This document shows, one piece after another, positions 22,598 through 30,563 of a stretch of 64,000 nucleotides of DNA. Source of the DNA: Absicoccus intestinalis (lineage in GTDB: Bacteria; Bacillota_I; Bacilli_A; Erysipelotrichales; Erysipelotrichaceae); NCBI RefSeq assembly GCF_033971885.1, contig NZ_JALBUS010000007.1, positions 40,940 through 104,939 of the forward strand, read 5' to 3'. Within the stretch, counting starts at the first letter, position 1; each line of letters begins with the position of its first letter. A program made the position numbers and the translations under genes. The notes beneath the pieces were generated by a model. That model was not told the origin of the DNA. It was given only the letters and a program-made list of their open reading frames with translations, and ran no database searches.

Positions 22598-23356
22598 TTA
22601 CTCCTTGCAGAATTTGTTGACGAAGTATATCTGTCCTTTTCCCGTGGCCATTGTGGTCTTCGTAATACGTACGCTTCCATCCGGGTTGTTGATCGTTCTT
22701 TCCTTGATACGGAACAATCCAAGCTCCATGGATTTCTGTGTAGGTAGATTCTTGCTGTTTCCACTTTTCATGAGATATCCATTGTCACGCATCCATGCGA
22801 ACAGACGTTTTTGACCGATGTCATGACCATTCTGTTTGATGAGCTTTGCCAAATCGCCAATCAAGATATCTGTTTCACTGTCATTGACCGCATCAGCGAA
22901 TAAGGCTTTCGGTTTCATACGCTCGATCACAACATCTTTTTCTTTCAGTTGGTCGGCGGCCTGTTGAAGCAAATCAATCAAGCTTGATTTATCGTGTGTA
23001 ATGTCATAGGCTTTCTTATCTGTTAAATAAGCACCGTTCTTTCTGATGCTTGGAAGTACCTCAGAAGTTACCCAACGCTTGAACTTCTTAGCTGTAGGTA
23101 ATTTGGAACTGAGGATTAAAGAATAAAGACCGGATTCATTGATGATAATAGTTTCTTGAACACGGCCTAAGCTGTCGGTGAGGCCCTGTTTTAGGGCGTC
23201 ATCCTCATCAACATGAAGCGCAATCGCATTTCGTGATTTTGAATAGCCTAAAATGTCTGCCACATCTTTTCCAACGAACCACGGTTCATCATTAATCATT
23301 GTTGTTCGTACACTGCCGAACTCTTCACTTGTGAATGTTTGAATTTGTTCCATCAT
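22598..23356 (-). CDS. Phage antirepressor, BRO-N plus KilA-C type
   Basis: 252 residues. The BRO-N domain (IQTFTSEEFGSVRTTMINDEPWFVGKDVADILGYSKSRNAI... RWVTSEVLPSIRKNGAY, to about 115) is followed by a short coil and a KilA-C/ANT domain (KALFADAVNDSETDILIGDLAKLIKQNGHDIGQKRLFAWMRDNGYL... about 148-250). Such proteins neutralise the CI-type repressor to trigger lytic growth. GGGAGAACA precedes the ATG pair. Directly follows the Cro-like gene in the early leftward operon. Confidence 0.92.
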   Translation of the reverse strand: MMEQIQTFTSEEFGSVRTTMINDEPWFVGKDVADILGYSKSRNAIALHVDEDDALKQGLTDSLGRVQETIIINESGLYSLILSSKLPTAKKFKRWVTSEVLPSIRKNGAYLTDKKAYDITHDKSSLIDLLQQAADQLKEKDVVIERMKPKALFADAVNDSETDILIGDLAKLIKQNGHDIGQKRLFAWMRDNGYLMKSGNSKNLPTQKSMELGLFRIKERTINNPDGSVRITKTTMATGKGQIYFVNKFCKE

Positions 23357-23370
23357 TGTTCTCCCTGTCG

Positions 23371-23601
23371 TTATTTTGTTGGCTCTTTGCCAACACGATA
23401 ATCAAAAAAAATATTGTCTCTTTCTTCTTTAGATAGCTTTAACAGCTTTTGAATTTTCAAAATTTCTGAAACCTTGAATGGTGTTCTTCCGTTTATTTTA
23501 TAATTCAAAGCTTGTTTTGAAATGCCAAGATTATACGCTAAATCTTGCTGACTGATTTCCTTTAAAATAAGTACGGATTTTAATTTTCTTACATTTATCA
23601 T
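23371..23601 (-). CDS. Cro-like XRE-family regulator
   Basis: 76 residues from MINVRKLKSVLILKEIS, behind AAAGGAGAGCAC. Helix-turn-helix QQDLAYNLGISKQALNYKINGRTPFKVSEILKIQKLL is of the Cro/XRE type. Divergent from the CI-like gene across a 140-base operator region with GTTGGC-type palindromes; one more copy of the palindrome is inside its own last codons (23378-23394). Likely starts the lytic programme. Confidence 0.85.
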   Translation of the reverse strand: MINVRKLKSVLILKEISQQDLAYNLGISKQALNYKINGRTPFKVSEILKIQKLLKLSKEERDNIFFDYRVGKEPTK

Positions 23602-23615
23602 GTGCTCTCCTTTCT

Positions 23616-23707
23616 GTTGGCTCTTTGCCAACTTTTAATGTAATCTTATGCTCATGTTGGCTATTTGTCAACATAAAATTTAATATTTTATTGTGCATGT
23701 TGACAAC
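23616..23707. promoter_or_regulatory. Lysis-lysogeny switch: operators and divergent promoters
   Basis: Operators GTTGGCTCTTTGCCAAC (23616-23632) and GTTGGCTATTTGTCAAC (23656-23672) plus a short GTTGACAAC (23699-23707). On the minus strand TTGACA, 17 bases and TAAGAT form the Cro-side promoter, whose -35 is inside the second operator. The plus-strand promoter for the CI-like gene is weaker (TTGTGC, 17 bases, TAAAAT, about 23691-23719) with the short palindrome in its spacer. This is the arrangement of a lambda-like switch. Confidence 0.8.
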
Positions 23708-23741
23708 AAAGGGTAAAATATATCCGTAAGGAGATAAACAT

Positions 23742-24227
23742 ATGATAGGTGATAAAATAAGAGAAAGAAGACAACAATTAAATATGTCTCAAGAAGAATT
23801 GGCGCTAAAAGTCGGATATAAAAGCCGCTCTACGATTGCTAAAATAGAAAAAAATGAACGAGATTTGCCTCAGACAACTGCTACATTAATTGCAAAAGCA
23901 TTAGGCGTTCCAATATCGTATCTTATGGATTGGGATGATTCATCTGAAATGGTTTTTAAAGATATGAATCGCAAGACAGAATTTAGAGCATATTTGAAAT
24001 TATTGGGCTGGAATGTGAGTCTTTCCGGCAGTGGTAAAGAAGAATTTGTTGGTGAAAACGATGATGGAAGCCCTTCTTATATAGAATCTGATGTTTATAC
24101 GTTTTCTAATGGCAAAACAACTTTTAAATTGTCAGCTCAAGAATTTGAAGATTTCATAGAGCATATAGATAATGAAATAGAATATATTTTAGATGTAATG
24201 AACAAAAAAAAACAGCTAGATAAGTAA
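23742..24227 (+). CDS. CI-like phage repressor, XRE family
   Basis: 161 residues. The N-terminal helix-turn-helix (IRERRQQLNMSQEELALKVGYKSRSTIAKIEKNERDLPQTT) binds the nearby operators. The C-terminal part (about 70-161) has no S24 peptidase motif, so inactivation is likely through the antirepressor rather than RecA-driven self-cleavage. GTAAGGAGATAAACAT precedes the ATG. It is the only regulator on the plus strand here and should keep the prophage silent. Confidence 0.85.
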   Translation: MIGDKIRERRQQLNMSQEELALKVGYKSRSTIAKIEKNERDLPQTTATLIAKALGVPISYLMDWDDSSEMVFKDMNRKTEFRAYLKLLGWNVSLSGSGKEEFVGENDDGSPSYIESDVYTFSNGKTTFKLSAQEFEDFIEHIDNEIEYILDVMNKKKQLDK

Positions 24228-24229
24228 AA

Positions 24230-24258
24230 AGCACCAGGCATAATACCTGGCGCTTTTC
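24230..24258 (+). terminator. Terminator after the CI-like gene
   Basis: AGCACCAGG and CCTGGCGCT form a hairpin with one bulge and a CATAATA loop, followed by TTTTCTT. Confidence 0.75.
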
Positions 24259-24463
24259 TTATATGTATAAAAAACAATATAACATGGGGGATAACGATGA
24301 TAGGTGGGGAATTACGACAAAACATGGGAAATAAAAAAACACCGGCCATATTTGACCGGTGCGTGAGAAATGACATGAGAAATAATGGTCGTGAAAAGGG
24401 CCGGTTAAGGCTCTTATCACATTCTCATTATATCATTAATTTAACTTGCCTGTAACTTGCTAT

Positions 24464-24561
24464 TTGCTTAAACCAAATAGATTGCTTATAATGGTTGTAG
24501 GAACAAAAAAGTTAAATCTTTTTTCGGAGAGAGGATACCTGTGTCTTCTCTCTATTTTTTA
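24464..24561 (+). ncRNA. Candidate 60-nt small RNA with its own promoter and terminator
   Basis: TTGCTT (24464-24469), 17 bases, TATAAT (24487-24492) is a near-consensus promoter. The predicted transcript (start near 24499) contains AAAAAAG/CTTTTTT and then a GAGAGAGGA/TCTTCTCTC hairpin with a T-run ending at 24560. It has no open reading frame. It converges on the DUF2335 gene, whose own transcript could end in the same structure. The preceding 24260-24460 stretch holds a CACCGG/CCGGTG hairpin and only a doubtful 52-codon frame. Confidence 0.5.
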
Positions 24562-24564
24562 TTG

Positions 24565-25020
24565 TTATTTTTTATCATTTTGGTTTTTTTTATTATCATA
24601 GATGAAGGCACCAGCAAGAATAGCCAAGCTTGATATCAACGAAGCAAAACCGATGATACTATCTCCATTTAATATCAATATAATTCCACCAATCAATGAT
24701 GCCATAACTATGATGAATGCAAAAGTTTGGCCACGGCGCGCATCTCTTTGAGCAAATTCAATTGCTTTGGTTTCCATGTCATGCCTATGTTCTGCTTCTT
24801 TTTCAGCCATGGTAATGATTCTGTCTGCCGAGCCTGGAAGAATATTTTCATATGCTTCCAAATGCGATGGTATTGGAAGTGGCCCATTATATTCTATATG
24901 ATGCTCAACATGCATTTGTTTCGCTTGTTTTAAAGAATTATTACTATCATCAAGTGAACGATTTAATGGTTGGTCATTATCTTGCTGCTCTAAATTTTTT
25001 GTTTTTTCTTGAGTATTCAT
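24565..25020 (-). CDS. DUF2335-family prophage membrane protein
   Basis: 151 residues. Signature HHIEYNGPLPIPSHLEAYENILPGSADRIITMAEKEAEHRHDMETKAIEFAQRDARRGQ, followed by two membrane segments (FAFIIVMASLIGGIILIL, IIGFASLISSLAILAGAFIY) and a basic tail. DUF2335 proteins are common next to prophage integrases and have no proven role; superinfection exclusion or sensing at the membrane are possibilities. The position between repressor and integrase marks a lysogenically expressed gene. Confidence 0.85.
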   Translation of the reverse strand: MNTQEKTKNLEQQDNDQPLNRSLDDSNNSLKQAKQMHVEHHIEYNGPLPIPSHLEAYENILPGSADRIITMAEKEAEHRHDMETKAIEFAQRDARRGQTFAFIIVMASLIGGIILILNGDSIIGFASLISSLAILAGAFIYDNKKNQNDKK

Positions 25021-25195
25021 TCATTGATTCCCTTAATGTATTCCCTACCTTGTTCCAGTCTGATGCTAAAGCTTGAACGTCTTTTTGATATCCAGTGTAG
25101 GCATGATCATACTGCGACCTATTACCAAATATATTGACGATGCTTGAGGCTCCACGAAAAAAGGATTTTGTGAATATCTTGTTGTTTCTATTCAT
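24977..25195 (-). CDS. Small basic prophage protein beside the DUF2335 gene, 72 residues
   Basis: MNRNNKIFTKSFFRGASSIVNIFGNRSQYDHAYTGYQKDVQALASDWNKVGNTLRESMNEYSRKNKKFRAAR. No membrane segment. Overlaps the start of the DUF2335 gene by 44 bases; proteins of this kind typically accompany that family, so the two probably act together. AAAGGAGGTAGCAAAG precedes the ATG. Confidence 0.7.
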   Translation of the reverse strand: MNRNNKIFTKSFFRGASSIVNIFGNRSQYDHAYTGYQKDVQALASDWNKVGNTLRESMNEYSRKNKKFRAAR

Positions 25196-25240
25196 CTTTG
25201 CTACCTCCTTTTATCAGACATCTTGTCTATTTATATTCAA

Positions 25241-26347
25241 TCACATCGTATCCATAAAATCTACAATTTTCTTGTCTGCTTTATCGAACCAGTGGGCATA
25301 CACATTATGCAGGGTCTCTACAGTGTCACCAAGCCGTTGTGCGATGTCAAAGTCCGTGAATCCTTTATCCATGTTATTGATCAAGAACGATGCATGGGAA
25401 TGTCTTAATCCATGTATCTTTATAAGTGGTATCTGATGCATGGCATCGGCATTCTTATTAGCTTTTTCTACATTGTTCTTAAAGCGTCTGCGGAGCGTCT
25501 CGCTTGGCAAAGGCCTGTCGCCACCAAAAACAAAAGCATTCGGCATATCTTCGATATAGCCCTCTTCCTTGTACGTATCATACAGATCAATAAGCATCTC
25601 GTATAACTTCTTCGGTATGGTGATCGTGCGATATGAGTTCTCCGTCTTTGGTGTGGTGATGTGGCTGCTTCCCTTCATGGCCTTGTGGGATACGATCTTA
25701 TTGATGGTCATCGTATGATTGTTGAAATCGATATCCTTCCATGTCAATGCCTGCATCTCGCCCTTTCGGATGCCCATGTAGTACAGTGTACAGTAAGCCA
25801 CTTTATAGACCTTGCTTTCTTCACATACGATGAACCGATCAAACTGCCATGGTTCCCAGAATTCGATCTCTTTTGGTCGCTCGTTTTTCCTCTGGTCCTT
25901 GTATACCCGCTCCATCGGGTTGTTCTGCAAGTAGTCGTGGAAAACGGCATAACGCATGAGCTTTTTCAGACAGTAGAATATCTTTTCAACATGACGCTTG
26001 GAGAACTTCTGGTCACATTCGTTGATGTATCTCTGCAAAGTGGCCGCATCACTGTAATTTGCTTTGACGTATTCCGGTGTCTTGTTATAGATGGAAACGT
26101 CACTGATGTAGCTTGACTCTTTGACCTGCGTGATCAAGTGGGCCTCAAACTCCGTTACAAGTTCATCCCATGTAACGACCGTACGATTTAGCTTTTCATT
26201 CATCTCTTTTAGGTATTCGGTTTCTGCCTGTTTGGCATCGCTCTTTTTATCAAAGCCGCGTTTGGTATAGTTCTTTACCACCTTGCCATTTCGGTATATC
26301 TTTCCGTGATAGAACCACTTTCCGGTCTTTTCATCTTTTCCTATCAT
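25241..26347 (-). CDS. int: Phage tyrosine integrase
   Basis: 368 residues. An N-terminal arm-binding domain (GKWFYHGKIYRNGKVVKNYTKRGFDKKSDAKQAE), a core-binding helical domain (VVTWDELVTEFEAHLI... YAVFHDYLQNNPMERV) and the catalytic domain with Arg in YMGIRKGEMQALTW, HGLRHSHAS and Tyr in LHNVYAHWF. It lies against a tRNA-Leu 3' end, its likely integration target. Start at the ATG at 26347 with GGAG nine bases before; a GTG slightly upstream is possible. Confidence 0.95.
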   Translation of the reverse strand: MIGKDEKTGKWFYHGKIYRNGKVVKNYTKRGFDKKSDAKQAETEYLKEMNEKLNRTVVTWDELVTEFEAHLITQVKESSYISDVSIYNKTPEYVKANYSDAATLQRYINECDQKFSKRHVEKIFYCLKKLMRYAVFHDYLQNNPMERVYKDQRKNERPKEIEFWEPWQFDRFIVCEESKVYKVAYCTLYYMGIRKGEMQALTWKDIDFNNHTMTINKIVSHKAMKGSSHITTPKTENSYRTITIPKKLYEMLIDLYDTYKEEGYIEDMPNAFVFGGDRPLPSETLRRRFKNNVEKANKNADAMHQIPLIKIHGLRHSHASFLINNMDKGFTDFDIAQRLGDTVETLHNVYAHWFDKADKKIVDFMDTM

Positions 26348-26405
26348 TCCCACCACTCCATTTCTTACGATTCTATTATTTAAGTTTCATGGCTAAAATT
26401 CAACC

Positions 26406-26427
26406 AAATGTCGCCCAAATATCGCCC
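26406..26427. repeat. Tandem 11-bp repeats, candidate integrase arm sites
   Basis: AAATGTCGCCC followed directly by AAATATCGCCC, one mismatch, between integrase and tRNA-Leu. Direct repeats of about this size near attachment cores are arm-type integrase sites in related phages. Confidence 0.5.
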
Positions 26428-26432
26428 AGTAA

Positions 26433-26459
26433 AATAAAAAACCCTTTAAATAAAGGGCT
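26433..26459 (-). terminator. Terminator behind tRNA-Leu, on the phage side of the junction
   Basis: On the minus strand AGCCCTTT, ATTT and AAAGGG followed by TTTTTTATTTT. It lies between tRNA-Leu and the integrase and would end the tRNA transcript. It is inside prophage DNA, so the phage appears to supply the terminator that integration separated from the tRNA. Confidence 0.75.
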
Positions 26460-26468
26460 TATTACCTA

Positions 26469-26557
26469 TGGTGGGGACGGTGGGACTTGAACCCACACGG
26501 GAATTAACTCCCAACGGATTTTAAGTCCGTTGCGTCTACCAATTCCGCCACGACCCC
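26469..26557 (-). tRNA. tRNA-Leu (anticodon UAA)
   Basis: 89 bases with CCA encoded. D arm (GCGGAATTGGTAGACGC), anticodon stem around TTAAAATC, long variable arm (GGGAGTTAATTCCC) and T arm (GTGGGTTCAAGTCCCAC) are all clear. The acceptor stem GGGGTCG/CGTCCCC has a U-U mismatch at pair 5-68; see findings. The 3' half is the probable prophage attachment core. Confidence 0.93.
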
Positions 26558-26562
26558 ATAAA

Positions 26563-26637
26563 TGGAGGTTCCGATCGGAGTCGAACCGATGATCACAGAG
26601 TTGCAGTCTATTGCCTTAGCCTCTTGGCTACGGAACC
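26563..26637 (-). tRNA. tRNA-Cys (anticodon GCA)
   Basis: 75 bases with CCA encoded. Acceptor GGTTCCG/CGGAACC with discriminator U, D arm AGCCAAGAGGCTAAGGC, anticodon loop with GCA (GACTGCAACTC), T arm TCGGTTCGACTCCGA. Five bases separate it from tRNA-Leu, so they are cotranscribed, probably from the proS operon or a nearby promoter. Confidence 0.95.
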
Positions 26638-26737
26638 AGGTGCTTATTTATTATACAAGATCCATTGTATAATTGCAAGCTCATTTCGACCTTGTTTATA
26701 ATAACATGGATCCTGTATAATGCCAAGCATTTTTTAT

Positions 26738-28432
26738 CTATTTTTCATAAATTTCAATGATTCGATCTTCAATATCATCCAAAGATACTTCCGTCTTTTC
26801 TCCGGTTGCTCTTTCGGTCCATTCAAGCATACCATCTTTTACACCACGACCAACCGTGATACGATGTGGGATACCAATCAATTCCATATCTTTGAATTTG
26901 ACACCAGGACGTTCTTTTCGATCATCTAATAAAACATCATAATGACGCTTCTTACAGAAAGCATATAATTGATCTGCCACTTCCATTTGGCGTTCATCTT
27001 TATTGGAAATCACAACGATGGCTAATCGGAAAGGGGCTACTTCATCGGGCCACATCAAGCCTTTTTCATCATTGTATTGTTCGGCAACAGCGGCCATACA
27101 ACGCTCCAAACCAATACCATAGCAACCCATCCAAATCGGTTTCTGCTGGTTGTCTTGATCCGTATAAAGCACATTTAAACTCTTTGAATATTTGGTTCCA
27201 AGTTTAAATAAATTGCCTACTTCAATACCATGTTCAAATGTCAATGGTTGGCCACAAACCGGACATACATCCCCATCTTTGACTTGACATAGATCGGCAA
27301 TGGCCTCCGGTTGAAAGTCTTCCACATTCACATTTTCATAGTGATGGTCCGTTTTATTTGCACCCACAATAAAATTATGCATTTTTAAGATTTGACGATC
27401 CATATAAACTGGACAATCAATACCAATTGGACCTGCAAATCCTACCTTGGCATGGGTTACTCGTTCGACATCTTCAAAAGCTGCCAATTCCATTTCATTA
27501 ACACCTAAAAGCTTCATGGCTTTGGCTTCATTTAATTCACGATCCCCCGGCACACAGAATGCCACGATCTTACCGTCGGCATTATAGAGCAAAGTCTTCA
27601 CAAAATCACTCGGTTGTTTTCCAAAGAAAGCTGCAACCTCTTCGATGGTTTTCGCATTGGGGGTTTCCTTGATTGAATAAGGCACTTTTGGTTCAGTTGA
27701 CTCCGGTTTATTATCAACAACTTCGGTAATTTCCATGTTGCTTGAAAAGTCGCAACCTTCACAGCCAACAATGATATCTTCTCCAATGGGTGATAAGGCT
27801 TGGTATTCTTCACTTAATAAACCACCCATCGCACCGGTATCTGCCCGCACAACTTTATATTTCAGTCCCAAACGATCCATGATACGACAATAGGCATCAT
27901 ACATCGCATCATAAGATCTTGCCAATCCGGCTTCGTCGGTGTCAAAAGAATACGCATCTTTCATGATAAACTCACGCACACGAATCAAACCAAAACGAGG
28001 ACGTGTTTCATCACGATATTTCGTTTGGATCTGATATAAATTATATGGAAAATCTTTATAGCTCTTGCCATCCATGCTGGCTGCCATCGTAAATAATTCT
28101 TCATGGGTTGGTCCTAAAACATAAGGACGATCATTACGATCATGAAGCGCAAACATATTGGAGCCAAACGCTTCTCTTCGACCGGATTTTTCATAGACTT
28201 CCTCCGGAATCAAGGCAGGCATCAATAATTCTTGTGCCCCTTTGGCATCCATTTCTTCACGAATGATATTTTCCACTTTCGCTAACACTTTTTTACCCAT
28301 TGGCATGATCATATAAATACCGGCACTGGTCTTTTTGATCATACCAGCTCGCACAAGCAAATTACTCGATACACTATCTTCATCTTTTGCGTTTTCACGC
28401 AATGTATAAAAAAAACTTTGACTTAATTTCAT
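26738..28432 (-). CDS. proS: Proline-tRNA ligase, bacterial type with editing domain
   Basis: Charges tRNA-Pro. 564 residues, the normal bacterial length. Class II motifs: RAGMIKKTSAGIYMIMPMGKKVLAKVENIIREEM and TSAG; RPYVLGPTHEELFT and QTKYRDETRPRFGLIRVREFIMKDAYSF (motif 2). An insertion of about 180 residues (PYSIKETPNAKTIEEVAAFFGKQPSDFVKTLLY...) is the YbaK-like editing domain. The C-terminal anticodon-binding domain has PFRLAIVVISN. Starts two bases after trhP2 (AGGAGAAAATAAA site); the tRNAs follow. Confidence 0.97.
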   Translation of the reverse strand: MKLSQSFFYTLRENAKDEDSVSSNLLVRAGMIKKTSAGIYMIMPMGKKVLAKVENIIREEMDAKGAQELLMPALIPEEVYEKSGRREAFGSNMFALHDRNDRPYVLGPTHEELFTMAASMDGKSYKDFPYNLYQIQTKYRDETRPRFGLIRVREFIMKDAYSFDTDEAGLARSYDAMYDAYCRIMDRLGLKYKVVRADTGAMGGLLSEEYQALSPIGEDIIVGCEGCDFSSNMEITEVVDNKPESTEPKVPYSIKETPNAKTIEEVAAFFGKQPSDFVKTLLYNADGKIVAFCVPGDRELNEAKAMKLLGVNEMELAAFEDVERVTHAKVGFAGPIGIDCPVYMDRQILKMHNFIVGANKTDHHYENVNVEDFQPEAIADLCQVKDGDVCPVCGQPLTFEHGIEVGNLFKLGTKYSKSLNVLYTDQDNQQKPIWMGCYGIGLERCMAAVAEQYNDEKGLMWPDEVAPFRLAIVVISNKDERQMEVADQLYAFCKKRHYDVLLDDRKERPGVKFKDMELIGIPHRITVGRGVKDGMLEWTERATGEKTEVSLDDIEDRIIEIYEK

Positions 28433-28433
28433 T

Positions 28434-29633
28434 TTATTTTCTCCTCTTTCGAATCATTGCATTTTTTTGCCAAGGCCCATCCCATTTCGCATAAACGATT
28501 TGCATCGGTTTATTGCACACATTCATGGGATCTCCATTTTCATCTTCGATCCATTGAAGATGGATCGGCGTACTTGGAATTTGGGGACCAAATATTTCTA
28601 GAGCGTCTTCGAACACAAATTTATTTTTGACTTGTAACTGTATTTTATCATCCTTTTGACCCATAACAAACGCAACATATTCCTGGGTCACCGTCTCATC
28701 ATGATCTTGGTATAACTGAACCGTTTCGTCCGGTAACCCTTTATAAAAGCCAGGCCCTGTTTGGCGATTTTCTGCTTTGGCAATCTCCAATTTAATGGCA
28801 TCTAATTCTTCTTGGCTGACTGTTCCTTTTTCATAAATATGATCGATCAAACGACGATAACTGGAAACCACACAAGCAAGATAATAGGCAGACTTCATTC
28901 GTCCCTCGATTTTTAAAGAAGCAACGCCCCATCGAATAAAGGATTCAATTTCATCAACAGCTTGTAGGTCTTTGGACGACATGCAAAATAATTGTTCCGG
29001 ATCCGAGAGTTCTTTGTTTCCTTCCATGAGATGATATTTCCATCGACAGCTTTGTGCACACCCCCCACGATTGGCATCTCGCAAAGTCATATGGTTGCTT
29101 AAAACACAACGACCCGAATAGGAAATACACATGCCTCCATGAATAAATATCTCAATCGGCAGAATTTGTTTTTGAGCCATCGTTTGGATTTGTTCCATAC
29201 CGCATTCTCGCGCCAAAACAACACGATCCATGCCTTGTTCTTTCCAAAATTGGATAGCTTTTGAATTGGTGCTTGAATGTTGGGTAGAAACATGCACTTC
29301 AAAATGACACCCCAATGATTTTGCCAATGTCATAATATATGGACTGGCCACAATGATCGCATGGACACCAATGGCATCCAATTGCTGCAAATAGGTTTGG
29401 ATGCCTTCCAGATCATCTTCATGTGGTAACATATTGACCGTTACATGCACATGGGCATGGTGGTCATTCGCAAAATCGACCAACTCCTTCATCTCGTCCA
29501 AAGAAAAGTTCGAAGCGCGTGAACGCAGGGAAAATTGTTTTCCACCAATGTATACTGCATCCGCCCCATATAAAATGGCGATCTTAGCTTTTTCCAGATT
29601 ACCAGCAGGAGCTAACAATTCAATTTTATTCAT
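28434..29633 (-). CDS. Peptidase U32 family, tRNA hydroxylation protein TrhP2-like
   Basis: 399 residues. MNKIELLAPAGNLEKAKIAILYGADAVYIGGKQFSLRSRASNF is the U32 barrel start; GGMCISYSGRCVLSNHM and GGCAQSCRWKYHL hold the conserved Cys residues. In Bacillus two adjacent U32 genes (yrrN and yrrO) serve prephenate-dependent 5-hydroxyuridine formation at tRNA position 34, and the same tandem pair is seen here. It begins four bases inside the first U32 gene (ATGA). AAAGGAGGAGCAGAA before the ATG fixes the start. Confidence 0.85.
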   Translation of the reverse strand: MNKIELLAPAGNLEKAKIAILYGADAVYIGGKQFSLRSRASNFSLDEMKELVDFANDHHAHVHVTVNMLPHEDDLEGIQTYLQQLDAIGVHAIIVASPYIMTLAKSLGCHFEVHVSTQHSSTNSKAIQFWKEQGMDRVVLARECGMEQIQTMAQKQILPIEIFIHGGMCISYSGRCVLSNHMTLRDANRGGCAQSCRWKYHLMEGNKELSDPEQLFCMSSKDLQAVDEIESFIRWGVASLKIEGRMKSAYYLACVVSSYRRLIDHIYEKGTVSQEELDAIKLEIAKAENRQTGPGFYKGLPDETVQLYQDHDETVTQEYVAFVMGQKDDKIQLQVKNKFVFEDALEIFGPQIPSTPIHLQWIEDENGDPMNVCNKPMQIVYAKWDGPWQKNAMIRKRRK

Positions 29634-30463
29634 TTCTGCTCCTCCTTTTTTCGAATCGTTTGTTGATGATACCAATGATCAGAACCAGGCATCACAAGGT
29701 GTTCTTTATATGCATTTAAAATATCAATGGTCCAAGCATCGGATTGAAAAATGGAATCGATTCGAAACCGAGAGATTCCATATTCTTTTAATGTCTGCAT
29801 CTCATGACTGGATTGAATCGGTTGTTCACTGAAAATATGCGTACCCGTTTCATCTTGGAGAATAGGCATGCGATCCGATCGGGTTGCTTCGATGAGATCA
29901 TATCGTAAGGTCGATGGCACATCCATATTTTCTTGATGCATATAATTGGAAACCAGAGGTCGACGCGAATAAAGAATCGAAAAATAGCCATTGATCAATA
30001 CTTCCAAATGTGGAGCTTGCGCAATTTTTTTCATTTCATCCAGTGACAATTCGTGAGCTAAACTTACGGCTTGTATGCCTTGATTTAAATAAAATTGCGC
30101 ATCCAAATGATTGGTTATTAACGTTTCCGGTTGATAAATCAATGCATTTTGATAACCAATCTCTTTCGCTACTTGTAAGACGCCTTCATCTGCAAAATAA
30201 AATCCTTGGATACCTAAGGATTGACATTGTTGTAGAGTATCTGAAACAAGAGGTAGATCTTCATCCATCATCAGCTTTGTTCCATTGACATATAGATCCA
30301 AGTTGAATTGATCACAATTTTCCTTCCATTGCGATAGTTCGTTCCTTTCAATCGTACATGGACAATGTAAAGCAAGAGGCTTGACACCAATGATGACGCC
30401 ATCACAACCGGCTTCTTTTAAAGCTTTTAAAGATGATTTTTCATGAATTGTTGCAAGAATCAT
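29630..30463 (-). CDS. Peptidase U32 family, tRNA hydroxylation protein TrhP1-like
   Basis: 277 residues from MILATIHEKSSLKALKEAGCDGVIIGVKPLALHC (GGAGGTAAAGAA site). Barrel proteins of this branch are shorter and pair with the longer U32 gene directly downstream. Core strands: LDLYVNGTKLMMDEDLPLV, QGFYFADEGVLQVAKEIG, LEVLINGYFSILYSRRPLVSNYM. It lacks the paired-Cys cluster seen in the larger partner, so the two likely form one functional unit. Confidence 0.78.
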   Translation of the reverse strand: MILATIHEKSSLKALKEAGCDGVIIGVKPLALHCPCTIERNELSQWKENCDQFNLDLYVNGTKLMMDEDLPLVSDTLQQCQSLGIQGFYFADEGVLQVAKEIGYQNALIYQPETLITNHLDAQFYLNQGIQAVSLAHELSLDEMKKIAQAPHLEVLINGYFSILYSRRPLVSNYMHQENMDVPSTLRYDLIEATRSDRMPILQDETGTHIFSEQPIQSSHEMQTLKEYGISRFRIDSIFQSDAWTIDILNAYKEHLVMPGSDHWYHQQTIRKKEEQK

Positions 30464-30563
30464 TTCTTTACCTCCACAATGTCTATATATTACCACAAAT
30501 AAAAATAGTTTTGGCATACGGATACAAGAAAAGGTATAATGGATGCATAGTTGGAGGATGCCT

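Noticed and set aside
23742..24227. LexA/S24-type self-cleaving repressor
   Set aside because: The C-terminal half is short and has no Ser-Lys peptidase motif.
24297..24455. 52-codon plus-strand frame after the CI-like gene
   Set aside because: A GGGGG stretch precedes it, but it contains a hairpin, has unusual composition and no recognisable feature. Left as unproven.
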